A stretch of 64,000 bases of DNA from Manis javanica (Eukaryota > Chordata > Mammalia > Pholidota > Manidae). The translations under genes were made by a program, and so were the position numbers. Position 1 is the first letter of the stretch, and each line of letters begins with the position of its first letter. The DNA lies in NCBI RefSeq assembly GCF_040802235.1, contig NC_133169.1:47995034-48059033 (forward strand), read 5' to 3'. The notes under the pieces were generated by a model. It was not told the origin of the DNA. It ran no database searches and saw nothing but the letters and a program-made list of their open reading frames with translations. Of this stretch, positions 24,263 through 34,950 are shown in pieces.

Positions 24263-25778
24263 ACAATAAGAGCAAAGGAATCAACTTTATTTACAAAGCC
24301 TGGGAAGAAAATGGAATGTAGTTTTAGGTGAAGATGATGGAAAGAATATAGGAAGTGTTTTTGCTAAGGAAAAAGAAAGTAATTGTTGTTTACAATAAAA
24401 TGAGAGAGAGGAAACTGGTTGTTTCAGAAAAGAAAGGAAAAAGAGTTAAGACACCTAAATGGATGTAGGAAGTTGTAGAAGTGATATGTTTTGAAAGTAA
24501 AGCTGGCTAAATTAGATTCATTTATAAGGGTTTTTAAAGTAAACTCAAATCAGAGATTAATATTCTTTTTAAAATTGTATAAGTTATTAGATTATTGGTC
24601 TGCTCTTAATAAAAGATTATAAAAGGTTTTCCTTTGCCTTTAATCTAATGTGTCCAAGAAAACAAATCCTATGTCTTAGAAAATATTCCTGTCTTCCATG
24701 CTGTGCTTATCAGGCTTTTGATTACTTAGAAAAACTGAGTCTTTCCAATATTGAGTTAAAAATTTTTACAACTATGTAATTTTCTGTATTTGCCTTTAAA
24801 GTATTTTCATCATCACTTTAGTTGAATGAAAGTAAATACTGATATGCAGTGACTTGCACTCCTGTTTGTTCAAATGCTTGAAATCTTTTGACATTTTAGC
24901 AAACTTCACCAAATCAAATTCTGAATGAAATCTTTTTCACCTCAAACAGATTTTTCAGAGGTCCGTTGGAAGATCTCAAAAGAGTTCTTTCTCCTTATAA
25001 AAATGAGAAATGTTTATTTAGGCTTATTTGATATGTTAAGTTGCATGAGAAACATTGTCAAGTAAAATGTAATGCTTAACCTTCTTATATTTATATGGGA
25101 TATAAACCATTAAAATAAGTAATTCAGAAATTATATGCAATTTGTAAATCTCTTATATGCTCTGGTATAATGTTATCAGTCATAATTCTAGTTGTTTTAT
25201 AATATTGTATATCACAAAAGGAACAATTTGCTTCTCGATTGCATTATTTCTTTTTTTTTGGTGAAATCTCACCAGATCTTTAGCCATGGTTATTTTTAAG
25301 TCTTTTGTCACTCACAGTTACTGTTTTACTCTTAATTCTCTGAAAGTATTTACAATCAACTACAGGCAAGAAATGCTTCATTTTCAAAGAGATATATGGA
25401 AAAAGCTCTGAAAACTAGTCTAGAATGCAGGATTCTGATAAGTTTAAAGTCATTACACTAAACTGGGTGAAAACTTCTAAAACTCTAATGGAACACTGGC
25501 TGTAAGTCTGCTAACCCATGATCAGAACAAAAATGTATTACATGAGACTGAAGATGATTATAATTTTTATGACTCATTTAGAACATTTCTGGTTCCTTAA
25601 TGTTTTGTTTTCCAGATTTAAAAGATCTCTTTCTTTCCTCTCTTTTAAGCTATCTATAATTTACACCAATTTGACAAAGTATACTTTTGTAAACACAAGT
25701 TGAAACATTTAATCTTTCTCTCCTTACCTGACCCTTCCAGAATTTGGGAACTCTTATTCAATATTCTTATTTTTCATG

Positions 25779-25822
<44 letters not shown>

Positions 25823-26680
25823 CAAAAGCTAAATAAGATTCAGCTCTCCATGTAACAGGAAACAATTAGACAAGTCAGATTTAGACAGGTGAAAACTGAT
25901 TAGAACTCATTTGATATATTTGATTAGAACTCATTTGATTTGATTGATTAAATCTTGGCTCCTGAGAATCTCTGGGGAATTTTTCAGTCTTTGGCTACTA
26001 TCCTCCTACAGTCATCATATTAACCTGTCTGGTGTGTTGTGTCCTCTCAGGAGTTTTGAGTTTCTCTGGCAGCCACTCACATCAAGTGACATCCATGAGG
26101 GTCAGATAGCTTGGCGGAGCTCAGTGACCTGACTGCCACGTCCCTGATGACACTACTCCTGGTGGTAACCTCCATTCGAAGGACTCAACTGGCAGAAACA
26201 GCAAATGTGAGATTCTTTGACATCAACAGTGGTAATTGAAAATAATGCTGTGCTAGTTGAATCATAGATGTAATCCAATATGAAGGTTTACTAATGATTT
26301 CCAGTGTACAAGTCATTTTAAAAAGAAAATTTCATGTATCATAAAGTAAATGCATATTAGAACATGATTTAATTTTGTAGCTGTGCACTGGCAATGAATA
26401 AAATGTTGAGAAGATAGAAATAGGTCCTTTCAAACACTTTCTGTGAAAATAGAAACTGGTACCCTTATGCAGGTTAACTTTATTTTGTCTTTCGAATTTT
26501 AAAATGTATATACAAAAATTTCCATATAGGAATCCATTTTCTCAATATAAATACACTGGAGCACTGCTATCTGTGGACAGGTATGTTCAAAGCAACCTAA
26601 GACCAGAATCATAGAAAATACATATTAGAAGGATAATTCAGACAGTTAAGATACGCTTAAAGAATGGAAAGCTGTGGAAG
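24263..26680. other. Intergenic stretch with a TA microsatellite
   Basis: AT-rich, no supported gene. A (TA)n microsatellite lies at about 25781-25819. A short, imperfect direct repeat ('gattagaactcatttgat') occurs twice at about 25898-25940. Confidence 0.5.
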
Positions 26681-27689
26681 GAGATTAAAGATGGAGGCAT
26701 GAGAGGTGAGACAGAGGCATATAATATGAAAATATAATGAATACAATGAATCCTGAAAGAGCAACAGGAAAGAGGACTATGCCAGACTGCATACACCTGG
26801 AGAAAAGAGCAGACCTCAGGGAACAGAGTAATGTACCAAAGCTGTGGCCCAGCGGGAGCCAAGGCCTTCCGCCACACCAGCTTACCGGCTGGAGGAAGAG
26901 AAACACAGTGGGAAGGCAGTGGAGGCTTGGGACTGCTGAATACCTAATTCTGGAGATCTGCTCTGGGAGCACAGACTTACATTTCATGGTGCTTTCATGA
27001 TACACTTATGATTAGGGAATTGGAAAGCTAAGACAGGCAGAATTCCTGGAGAAACTGAGATTCCAGCTGCTTGTGGAAAGCAGGGACCCATATCAGGCTG
27101 CTCTGATATGAATGAAAAGGTGGACAGTCTGAGAGACTTCCTAACAAGGAAGCCCTTGGCAAGAGGGCTGCTAAAGGGACAAGGATTGCACAGAGCTTAC
27201 TGCTCAGGAGAAAGGACAGGTAGACAAAATTGTCCAGGTGCACTCTGCCCAGCAGGTTGGGAGCTTTCATGATCTTCAGGTGCTCCAGCTCCCTGACTGC
27301 CTACACAGCTCTGGGGACCCCCTCCATGATATGCAGCCTACTGTGCCTTTCTGCCAGCCAGCCCCACCTGGTTCACAAACCAGCAAACCCTACCCTGGCA
27401 TTAGGTCAACCAGAAGGAAGATCTGTCTACAGCAACTACAAATGCAAAGCATAGAGGCTTATACCTGTGGTCTGGGCCACTGGTTCAGGCAGTGGAGACA
27501 GGAATAGCAACTGGGAAGTAGGAAACAGCTCTTTCCTCTCCCCAGGCACCAATCCCACACCCCTGCAACCCCGAACATTGCTTCAAGGGCTAAGCAGCTC
27601 CAGAGAGTAGAGTTTCTGGGCATTAGAGGGCACGACATACAAATATGAAATGCCAAAGAAACCTGGTTTAGAGTAAAATTAACATAACT

Positions 27690-28480
27690 CCTGAGAAAGA
27701 TGGCATGGACCTCATGAATCTTCTTGAAAGGGAGTTCAAAATAAAAATCATTAACATGCTCATGGAGGTATAGAAAGATATTCAAGAACTCAGGAATGAA
27801 TTCCGGTTGGAGATCTAATCACTGAAGAGCACAATGGAGGAGCGTATTAAAAGCATATTAGATATGGTGGAGGTGATGATAAATGAAATAGAAACTAGAG
27901 AAGAGGAATACAAAGAAGCTGAGGCACAGAGAGAAAAAAAGATCTCTAAGAATGAAAGGACGTTGTGAGAACTGTGTGACCAATCCAAATGGAACAATAG
28001 TTGCATTTTGGGGATACCAGAAGAAGAGAGAGAAAGGGATAGGAAGTGTCTTTGAGGAGGTTATTGCTTAAAACTTCCCCAATCTGGGGAAGGAGATAGT
28101 CTCAGGCCATCCAAAGATCTCCCAACACAAGGGACCCAAGGAAGACAACACCAAGACATATAGTAATTAAAATGGCAAAAATGAATAATAAGGACAGACA
28201 GACTACTAAAAGCAGCCAGAGAGAGAAATAAGATCACATACAAAGTAAAGCCCATCAGGCTATCATCAGACTTCTCAGCAGAAACCTTACAGGCCAGAAG
28301 GGAGAGGCATGATGTATTTAATGCCATGAAGCAGAAGGGCCTGGAACCAAGATTACTTTATCTGGCAGGATTATCATTTAAATTTGAAGGAGGGATTAAA
28401 CAATTTCCAGATAAGCAAAGGCTGAGAGAATTTACCTCCCACAAATCATCCCACAAATACAGTGTATTTTGGAGGGACTG
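27690..28480 (+). pseudogene. L1 ORF1 remnant (copy D)
   Basis: Sense-strand blocks parallel ORF1 of copies A and C: 'tgaaagggagttcaaaataa', 'agaagaggaatacaaagaag', 'ggggataccagaagaagaga', 'ccaagacatatagtaattaa', 'aaaccttacaggccagaagg' and 'caatttccagataagcaaag'. Frame changes and stops (for example near 27819 and 27967) break the frame repeatedly. It would encode no functional ORF1p. Confidence 0.75.
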
Positions 28481-28769
28481 CTATAGATGGAAGTGTTCCT
28501 AAGGTTTAACAACTGTCACCAGAGGTAATAAAACTACAGTAAAGAAAGTAGAACAGCTAATTACTAAGAAAATGCAAAATTAAATTAACTGTCCCCAAAA
28601 TCAATCAAGGGATAGCCAAAGAGTACAGAATATGACACCTAATATGTAAAGAATGGAGGAGGAAGAAAAAGGAGGAGAAAAAGGAAAGAACCTTTAGATT
28701 GTGTTTGTAACAGCATATTAAGTGAGTTAAGTTAGACTCTTAGATAGTAAGGAAATTAACCTTGAACCT

Positions 28770-29399
28770 TTGGTAACCACGAATCTAAAGCCTGCAAAGG
28801 CAATAAGTACATACCTATTGATAATCACCCTAAATGTAAATGGACTGAAAGCACCAATCAAAAGACAAAGAGTCACTGAATGGATAAAAAAAAAAAAAGA
28901 CCCATCTATATGCTGCCTACAAGAGACTCACTTTCAATCCAAAGACATACACAGACTAAAAGAGAAGGGATGGAAAAAGATATTTCATGCACCTAATAGG
29001 GAGAAAAAAGCAGGAATTGTATTATTTGTATCAGACAAAATAGACTTCAAAACAAAGAAAGTCACAAAAGACAAAGAAGGACATTGCATAATGATAAAGG
29101 GGTCAATCCAACAAGAAGATATAACCATTATAAATATCTATGTGCCCAACACAGGAGCACCCACATATGTGAAACAAATACTAACAGAATTAAAAGGGGA
29201 AATAGAATGCAATGCATTCATTCTAGGAGACTTCAACATTCCTCTCACTCTGAAGGACAGATCAATCAGACAGAAAATAAGTAAGGAAACAGAGGCACTG
29301 AACAACACATTAGAAGAGATGGACCTAACAGACATTACAGAACTCTACACCCAAAAGCAGCAGGATACACATTCTCAAGTGCACATGGAATATTTTTAA
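28770..29399 (+). pseudogene. L1 ORF2 endonuclease domain fragment (copy D)
   Basis: 209 open codons matching the start of L1 ORF2p: the 'LNVNGLKAPIKRQRVTEWI' region, QETH, a DKIDFKTKK block, an INIYVPN block and LGDFN. The frame is lost in the HSQVHMEY region, where copies A and C continue '[13 protein letters not shown]'. The RT domain is absent downstream. It is an isolated, inactive apurinic-endonuclease-like domain. Confidence 0.85.
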
Positions 29400-29769
29400 G
29401 AATAAATCAATATACTAGGCCATGAAAAGAGCCTCAGTAAATTCAAACAGATTGAAATTGTACCAACCGGTTTCTCAGACCACAAAGGTATGAAACTAGA
29501 AATAAATTGTACAAATGTGAATAGTTGGTTGAGTGAGAGCAAAAAGTGCACACAGAAAAATGTTTGGCTCCTTTGTGTTAGACCAGACTGTACACCCAGA
29601 ACCAGTTTTCTGTTCCTGAGCTATACTCTTCTCTCGCATAATACATGCATTTTTATGTATTCATATATCATGTTATTCATGCATTCAAAGATTGTAGACA
29701 CATATAGTATAACTAAACAATAGGTTTGAATGTAGTATTGTTTCATAGGTTCAAACTCCTGGTTTTAAA

Positions 29770-30118
29770 ACAAAAATCTAAAACAAAACAAACAAAACAA
29801 GTAGATTCATAAATACAGAAGACACACTAGTTGTTGCCATAAGGGAGGGGAGTGGGGGTATGGGCAGAAGAGGTCAAGGAGATAGAGGGATACAAACTTA
29901 GAGTATAAAATAATAAGTTGCACATGGGATGAAATGTACAGCATAGGGAATATAGTTAATAATATAATAACCTTGTATAGTGACAGGTGGTAAGTAATGG
30001 TAACTGCTTTATGATAGCATTTAGTAATGTGTAAAATTGTCATATCACTCACTATGTTGCACATGAAAAGTAATACTATTGTATATAAACTATGTTACAA
30101 TAAAAATTATTTTTGTCA
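29770..30118 (+). mobile_element. L1 3'UTR end (copy D or a separate 5'-truncated copy)
   Basis: The order 'agattcataaatacagaaga', 'gttgccataagggaggggag', 'gggatgaaatgtacagcata', 'gtgacaggtggtaagtaatg', 'tgtatataaactatgttaca' matches another L1 3' end at about 54195-54490. It may be the true 3' end of copy D after an internal deletion, or an independent short insertion. Confidence 0.7.
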
Positions 30119-30926
30119 TACCTGTTGTGAATAAATACTTAAAATTCATTGAATGAATTTATTGTCTTAATTTGAATGTTATTAAGAGAAATGCATTTAT
30201 ATATAGATGAGAATATGTAAGTGGAAAAAACATAGTTTATCTACCTTTTGATATCTCAAGATATGCAGATTAATATCAAATTATTGCAGTATTTCATTAT
30301 TCTAAACACTAAAATACATTAGAGATTTCTAGAAAATATTTCAAACCTAACAGAATAATAATCATAGTTGGGAATTTATTTTTAATCTGTGATACCTAAA
30401 ACTTTATTTGTATAATGCAAGTAGACTAACTTTGAGATCTAAGTATTTTGGGGCAGGGTGGGCAGGGAATAAGAAACATACTCCATTTCCTGGCAAATTT
30501 CACAAAAAGGTAATTTAGAGTTATATTTGTATCTGGTGACCATCTATCTCACCTTCCATGGTTCTGTTAATTACATGTATATGTCATAGTACCTATGAAC
30601 TACATCAAATCCCATAAAATTTCTTAATATTTAATCCCCTCAAGTTGGATTTTATTCTATACATTAAAATTTTATTAAGCCATGTACATCTCATGAATAG
30701 AGCAATATAGTATATTAAACAATATTTGTTCTCAAGGCTACTTTTGAACTATTTAAACCTTGTGTGGTTACAGATCACTTAAATTACCAAAAATCATATT
30801 GTAAAAATTATTCTAAAGTGGTAATTGTCATTGTGCTTTATTGAAGATAAAGAAGTTAAGTTGTTACAGGGACACTCTGCTACCAGAGAAGAACATAAAT
30901 TGATGTAAAGGGAAGAGCCGTGGAGA
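30119..30926. other. Intergenic stretch, nothing recognised
   Basis: AT-rich DNA; no gene or repeat family supported. Confidence 0.4.
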
Positions 30927-31009
30927 ATGCATTGCTCATGTACTGCTGTACTTAATTATTCTAAAAGCGTATATTCTTCTGTCCAGTGTCACAGCATAGA
31001 AACCTTGGA

Positions 31010-31300
31010 GTTATTTCTTTCTCATCCAGTTCTATCACTACCCTCATCTCCTGCCAAGGGATTTATGGAAACTGCCTGGCAGTTTTCTATGAACAGAGCA
31101 TCACCTCCTCCAATACATGTCGTCCTCTGATGCCAGACTAATCCTCCTAAAGCACTGCTTTCACTGTGCTCATCTTTCTCACAACCCTGCCAAATCCCCT
31201 AATGGCTTGTCACACTGAGTTCATATTCTTACGCCATGTCTTACCCAATAATTTAAAAATAGTTTTAACTTCTACGTTTGCTCTCCCTCAGGTGAGAATT
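31010..31300 (+). repeat. Probable LINE-2 (L2) fragment
   Basis: Blocks such as 'gccagactaatcctcctaaa', 'gcactgctttcactgtgctc' and 'accctgccaaatcccctaat' resemble, in order, a common L2 3'-region segment. It is heavily diverged and the call rests on memory of the consensus. Confidence 0.4.
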
Positions 31301-32041
31301 CTCACAGTTGTCTAGACTCATTTTGAACCAGTATGCGGATTCAGGGCAAGAAGTACAGAATTAGCAAGTGAAGGCGAGGAAAGAGAGCAGAAGAGGGAAA
31401 ATTGTTTTGTTTTCCTTTCTTGTTCTTTTACAGAATCTTGGCCTTTAGAATTCAACTGACAGAGCAGTAATATTGGAAGAGGAACTCTGTTCCTCTGGAG
31501 CTACGGTGTGGCTGTTTGGGGCGCTGGGTACCGGCAAGGAAGGCTGTCGATCCGATGCGTTCCGGTGTGGGTGGGGAAATGACCAAGGAAGCAGCACAGC
31601 AGGGACAGCACGGGGGAGAGCAAGTTCAGATCTGGGGATTATGATTCTGCGGGGCTCTGAAGGATTCTAGAGTGCTGTTAACATAGATTGGTGTGATCAA
31701 ATTTGCATTAGTTCAGTCTCAGTGTTTAGTGAACTAGAGTAAAAAAGAAAAAAATCAAATTCCCAGTGTGCTTTGAAAGTGACACTTGCCCCATGGGGGA
31801 AATTCTATGAGTCAGGATTCATAATTTTGCTAAAATACTTGTTTAACCTGACTTGCGTTTGTGCAAATGTTACAAGAGAATCTGCCGTATGGCCACCAAT
31901 GCCTTAAGGCTCACCTTGGAATCCTAACAGGTAGTCCTTCATAATTTCTACCCAAATTTCTCCCAGCCTAGGATGATACATATGTAAAGTTGCCCTTTAT
32001 TTGTGTTATAAATGAAACAGTTACCTCTTGATATTACAGAC
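31301..32041. other. Intergenic stretch, nothing recognised
   Basis: A small G-rich stretch at about 31490-31660 holds a short open frame with no recognisable domain. Otherwise ordinary DNA up to the ERV LTR. Confidence 0.4.
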
Positions 32042-32289
32042 TGAAAGGAAAGGAGCGACACACAGCAGCAATTCACCAGAGAGTTCCGCTTTATTAGGGA
32101 AAGGTGCTGGGTTATATAGGAAGGGTCATAGGGTGATTGTGGTGTTACTTCTACGGGGCTGGTGGCTGTTGGCTAGGTGCTGAGATTGGGAGGGGGGCGA
32201 GAGGTGATTGGGCTTCAGGTGGCGCCGGCAGGAACCGAGGACCCCGAAAAGAAGCCAGAAGTTTGCCATCTTATGGTGGGGACCCTTCA
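32042..32289 (-). repeat. 3' LTR of class I ERV (about 248 bp)
   Basis: Read on the minus strand, it begins TGAAGGGTCC just after a purine-rich tract (about 32290-32315) that would serve as polypurine tract. It carries a TATA-like 'ctatataacc' at about 32113-32122 and an AATAAA at about 32092-32097, and ends '...ctttcctttca'. TG...CA ends are present. The 5' LTR is absent from the window, so LTR-LTR dating is impossible here. Confidence 0.75.
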
Positions 32290-32589
32290 TTCCCTCCTTT
32301 CTCCTCTATGGGTTTGTGGACGTTGCTTTCTCTCTGACTGCTTCTTGCTGAACAGGGGCGGAGAAGGGAGTGAGGGTTTGAGGATTGGGAGGAAAGGGTT
32401 GATAGGACTCCCCACAGTAAGGACGAGTAGATGTGGACTTCTTCAGGTTGGAAATCAATGAAGGTTCCCTGTAACCATAGGTTGAGGACCTGTTGATTCC
32501 AATGGTGCCAAGAGGATATGGGTGTCAGGAGCCAGGCGTCTGTGGCCATTGTTTCCAGGAACAGTTTCCAGTGGAGAGAGGGGTCCATC

Positions 32590-34275
32590 TCAGCATGTGG
32601 TGAGGAGGTCACGTGAGGGTGAGGGATCTTCTGTGGCCAGAAGCTGGTAGTTCCTGAGTAAAAGCTGGTTGAAAGCTTGATTAGAGATTTTTCCGACTTG
32701 GGATTTGATGAACTTTATTATATAGGGTAAGAAGAGACAGACGAGAAGAATGACTATTATGGGGCCTGCAATGGGCCAGATCCAGGTGAGGAGGGGGTTT
32801 GTTAGTATTGAAGAGAATGGGTTGGAATTGGAGGCAGAGTGGAGACTGGAGGCAAGGTCGGTGAGTTTGGTGATGTCAGTTTCTACAATGCCGGATTCGT
32901 TGATGTAATAGCAGCACTCTTCCTGGAGGAAGACACAGGTGCCGCCCTTCTCGGCTGTAAGCAGATCTAGGGCCCGCCGGTTTTGAAGGGTGACTTTAGC
33001 TAGCGAAGTGACCTGTCTTTGGAGAGAGGCTAGGGAATCGGCAGTGGATGTCAGGGCTCCCTCAAGTTTGGCGTCGAGATCTCTAACTGCCCATAGAGAG
33101 TGACCCAAGGCTCCTCCCAAAAACCCCACCCCAATGGCTGAGGTGATCAAAGAGATACCGACCATGATGGGAAGGAAAGCAGCCCTTTTTGTGCGTGAGT
33201 GCAAGGGAGGTTGGAGCTCAAGGAATTCTGCCATGCTGTAAAGTGTAAGCTGTGGGATTAGGGTGACGAGAATGCAGGGTGTATCAGAGTTGAGAGGCAG
33301 TGAGTTGAAAAGACTGCCATTACACCAAAAGAAATGTCCCGGTTGTGTAAAAGTCTTAGAGCTGGAGGTAGGAGTGTAGATAGAGAGGCAGTGAAGTGCG
33401 CTGGAGGGGGGTGGAGTTGGGCCTACACAGCGGTGGATGGTGAGATTATCTGCATATTCTGGTTCCCATAGGGGTATGTCTGCCAGGGGACGGAGGGGTT
33501 GTCCTTCTGCATGGAAAGAGTAGTTGGAAATATTGAGGGGCACGGCGGCCAGCAGTGAGCGCTGTAGTGATGCGCACAAGAAACAATTGGCGGTGTTGAG
33601 GGTGTGGTTGAGAAAGATGGTGGTGTCTTGAATGAGCTGTAACCAAGAGTAGGAGGAATAAGAAGATGAAGAGGTGCCATCAAGAGTTTGGATAATGACT
33701 TTCTCGGAATGTCTGATATCTGATGCAATTTGAGAGATCTGGGAGCGAGAGGGAACATACTCTCGAGAGATATGAAGGGTACCGTGGGGGGTCGAGGACC
33801 CCCCGTAGTAAACTGAGGCTGTTACTCCAGCAGCCCATCGAGAGTCCCAGGGATCTGGGATTGATAAGGAGAATGAGCCGTTGGGATATTTCATGAAATG
33901 GTTGGAGGAGTAATACTGTGGGTACTGGAATTCACCCATGTAGTGAATGGCGCAAGACCAGTAGGGACATCCCCTGTAGGTGTCTTGCCATCGCCTGCAA
34001 TAGGCTTGTCTTTGGTCATAGAGGAAGCAGAGGGAGGGAGAATAAAGGTAGTTGTAAGTGAATACTTCGGTGGAGGGAGAAAAGTGGAGGTACAAAGGCT
34101 CAGAGCAGCCTTTCAGAGGGCAGTCTGATGTGGCAATGAGGGAAGTAACTTTTGTTTGATGCTGTGTGTAAGTCTGCCTGACTTTGAATCGCCATACAAA
34201 GGAGGGTGGGGTGGTGGGGAAGACAATAGGAATGAGGGAAAAAAGCGAGAGAGCAGTAAAGGAGGAAAAAGTCAT
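32590..34275 (-). CDS. env: Full-length gammaretrovirus-like envelope, uninterrupted (syncytin candidate)
   Basis: 561 codons without a stop. Seen in order: hydrophobic signal peptide (about 1-22); SU with C-F-L-C, a CXXC motif, at 231-234; furin-type R-T-K-R at 361-364; hydrophobic fusion peptide from 365; a heptad region; an immunosuppressive-type helix starting L-Q-N-R-R at 430; C-X6-C-C at 447-455; membrane anchor about 496-518; a tail of about 43 residues. At least seven N-X-S/T sites. CXXC plus CX6CC is the covalent SU-TM arrangement of gammaretroviruses; the TM helix recalls HERV-F/HERV-H-type envs (from memory). It overlaps the integrase end by a few bases. The rest of the provirus is gone, so open length alone suggests recent origin or selection. 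Host use is inference. Confidence 0.88.
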   Translation of the reverse strand: MTFSSFTALSLFSLIPIVFPTTPPSFVWRFKVRQTYTQHQTKVTSLIATSDCPLKGCSEPLYLHFSPSTEVFTYNYLYSPSLCFLYDQRQAYCRRWQDTYRGCPYWSCAIHYMGEFQYPQYYSSNHFMKYPNGSFSLSIPDPWDSRWAAGVTASVYYGGSSTPHGTLHISREYVPSRSQISQIASDIRHSEKVIIQTLDGTSSSSYSSYSWLQLIQDTTIFLNHTLNTANCFLCASLQRSLLAAVPLNISNYSFHAEGQPLRPLADIPLWEPEYADNLTIHRCVGPTPPPSSALHCLSIYTPTSSSKTFTQPGHFFWCNGSLFNSLPLNSDTPCILVTLIPQLTLYSMAEFLELQPPLHSRTKRAAFLPIMVGISLITSAIGVGFLGGALGHSLWAVRDLDAKLEGALTSTADSLASLQRQVTSLAKVTLQNRRALDLLTAEKGGTCVFLQEECCYYINESGIVETDITKLTDLASSLHSASNSNPFSSILTNPLLTWIWPIAGPIIVILLVCLFLPYIIKFIKSQVGKISNQAFNQLLLRNYQLLATEDPSPSRDLLTTC

Positions 34276-34949
34276 GATTCGGGTATGGATGGCAAAGGGG
34301 GTGCATGGGAGATGTGGAGCTTCAAGGGATCAGAGGGATGAGGCGTGGTAGAGTAGACAGAGTCTTGGGCTGTATCTGAAGGTCTCTGCATTGTGACTGA
34401 TGGGTCTTGGGTGTCCAGAGAAGGTGGGTCTTGGGTATTTGGTTTCAACCTGGAGATATGAATCGAAGGGGTGACAGAGTTATCAGGCAGTGAGAGCTTG
34501 GCGGCCAAGGGGGTGCAGAGAATAACTGGGTGTGGACCTTCCCATTTCGGGGTGAGAGAGGGCCGATCCTCTGGTGGCTTATAAAACACTAGTTGGCTGG
34601 GCTGTAAGACAGGAGGATTTTGGGAGGCGGATGGATCAGGAAGGAGCCAATCCTGATATTTCCACAATTCAGTGCAGAGGAGAGAGAGTAGTGGAAGGGC
34701 TATATTGGGAGGAATTGGTCCTTTGTGGGAAGGGAGCCCCGGGGGTAGAATCGGGCGGCCGTACATGATCTCAAAGGGCCACAAGAAGGAAGGTTTCTTT
34801 GGGAGGGCTCGAATGTGGAGTAGAGCTAAGGGAAGTAAGCGAACCCAGTCAAGGTGTAGTTCTAGAGATAGTTTGGTCAGGATGTCTTTTAGAGTCCTAT
34901 TGGCTCTTTCTACATTTCCTGAAGCTTGTGGTCGATAAGGACAATGTAA
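34272..34949 (-). pseudogene. pol: pol fragment: C-terminal integrase of class I ERV, 5'-truncated
   Basis: Open frame from the junction at about 34949 down to the stop at 34272-34274. It begins within the integrase catalytic core: a Y-R-P-Q-A-S-G block followed by N-V-E-R-A-N-R, where the Glu is the third residue of the DDE triad. It continues through W-P-F-E-I-M-Y-G-R-P and a C-terminal W-E-G-P-H-P-V-I-L block of the gammaretroviral GPY/F domain type. A proline/serine-rich tail overlaps env. The first two catalytic Asp, RNase H, RT, protease, gag and 5' LTR are missing because an L1 tail abuts at about 34950. Confidence 0.85.
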
Positions 34950-34950
34950 A

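Larger units (their letters stand above)
26683..30118 (+). mobile_element. L1: Older LINE-1 (copy D), sense, internally interrupted
   Basis: Starts with a degenerate L1 5'UTR ('aaagatggaggcatgagagg'). A long 5'UTR, a broken ORF1 (about 27690-28480), the inter-ORF region, an ORF2 endonuclease part (28770-about 29510) and an L1 3'UTR ending in 'caataaaaattatttttgtc' at about 30118 follow. Between about 29520 and 29770 non-L1-like DNA replaces most of ORF2, so RT and the C-terminal domain are missing. Its 5'UTR lacks the monomer array of copies A and C. It is a different, older subfamily. Confidence 0.8.

Noticed and set aside
32137..32461. Plus-strand frames over the ERV LTR
   Set aside because: Antisense to the LTR and env 3' region, no domain.
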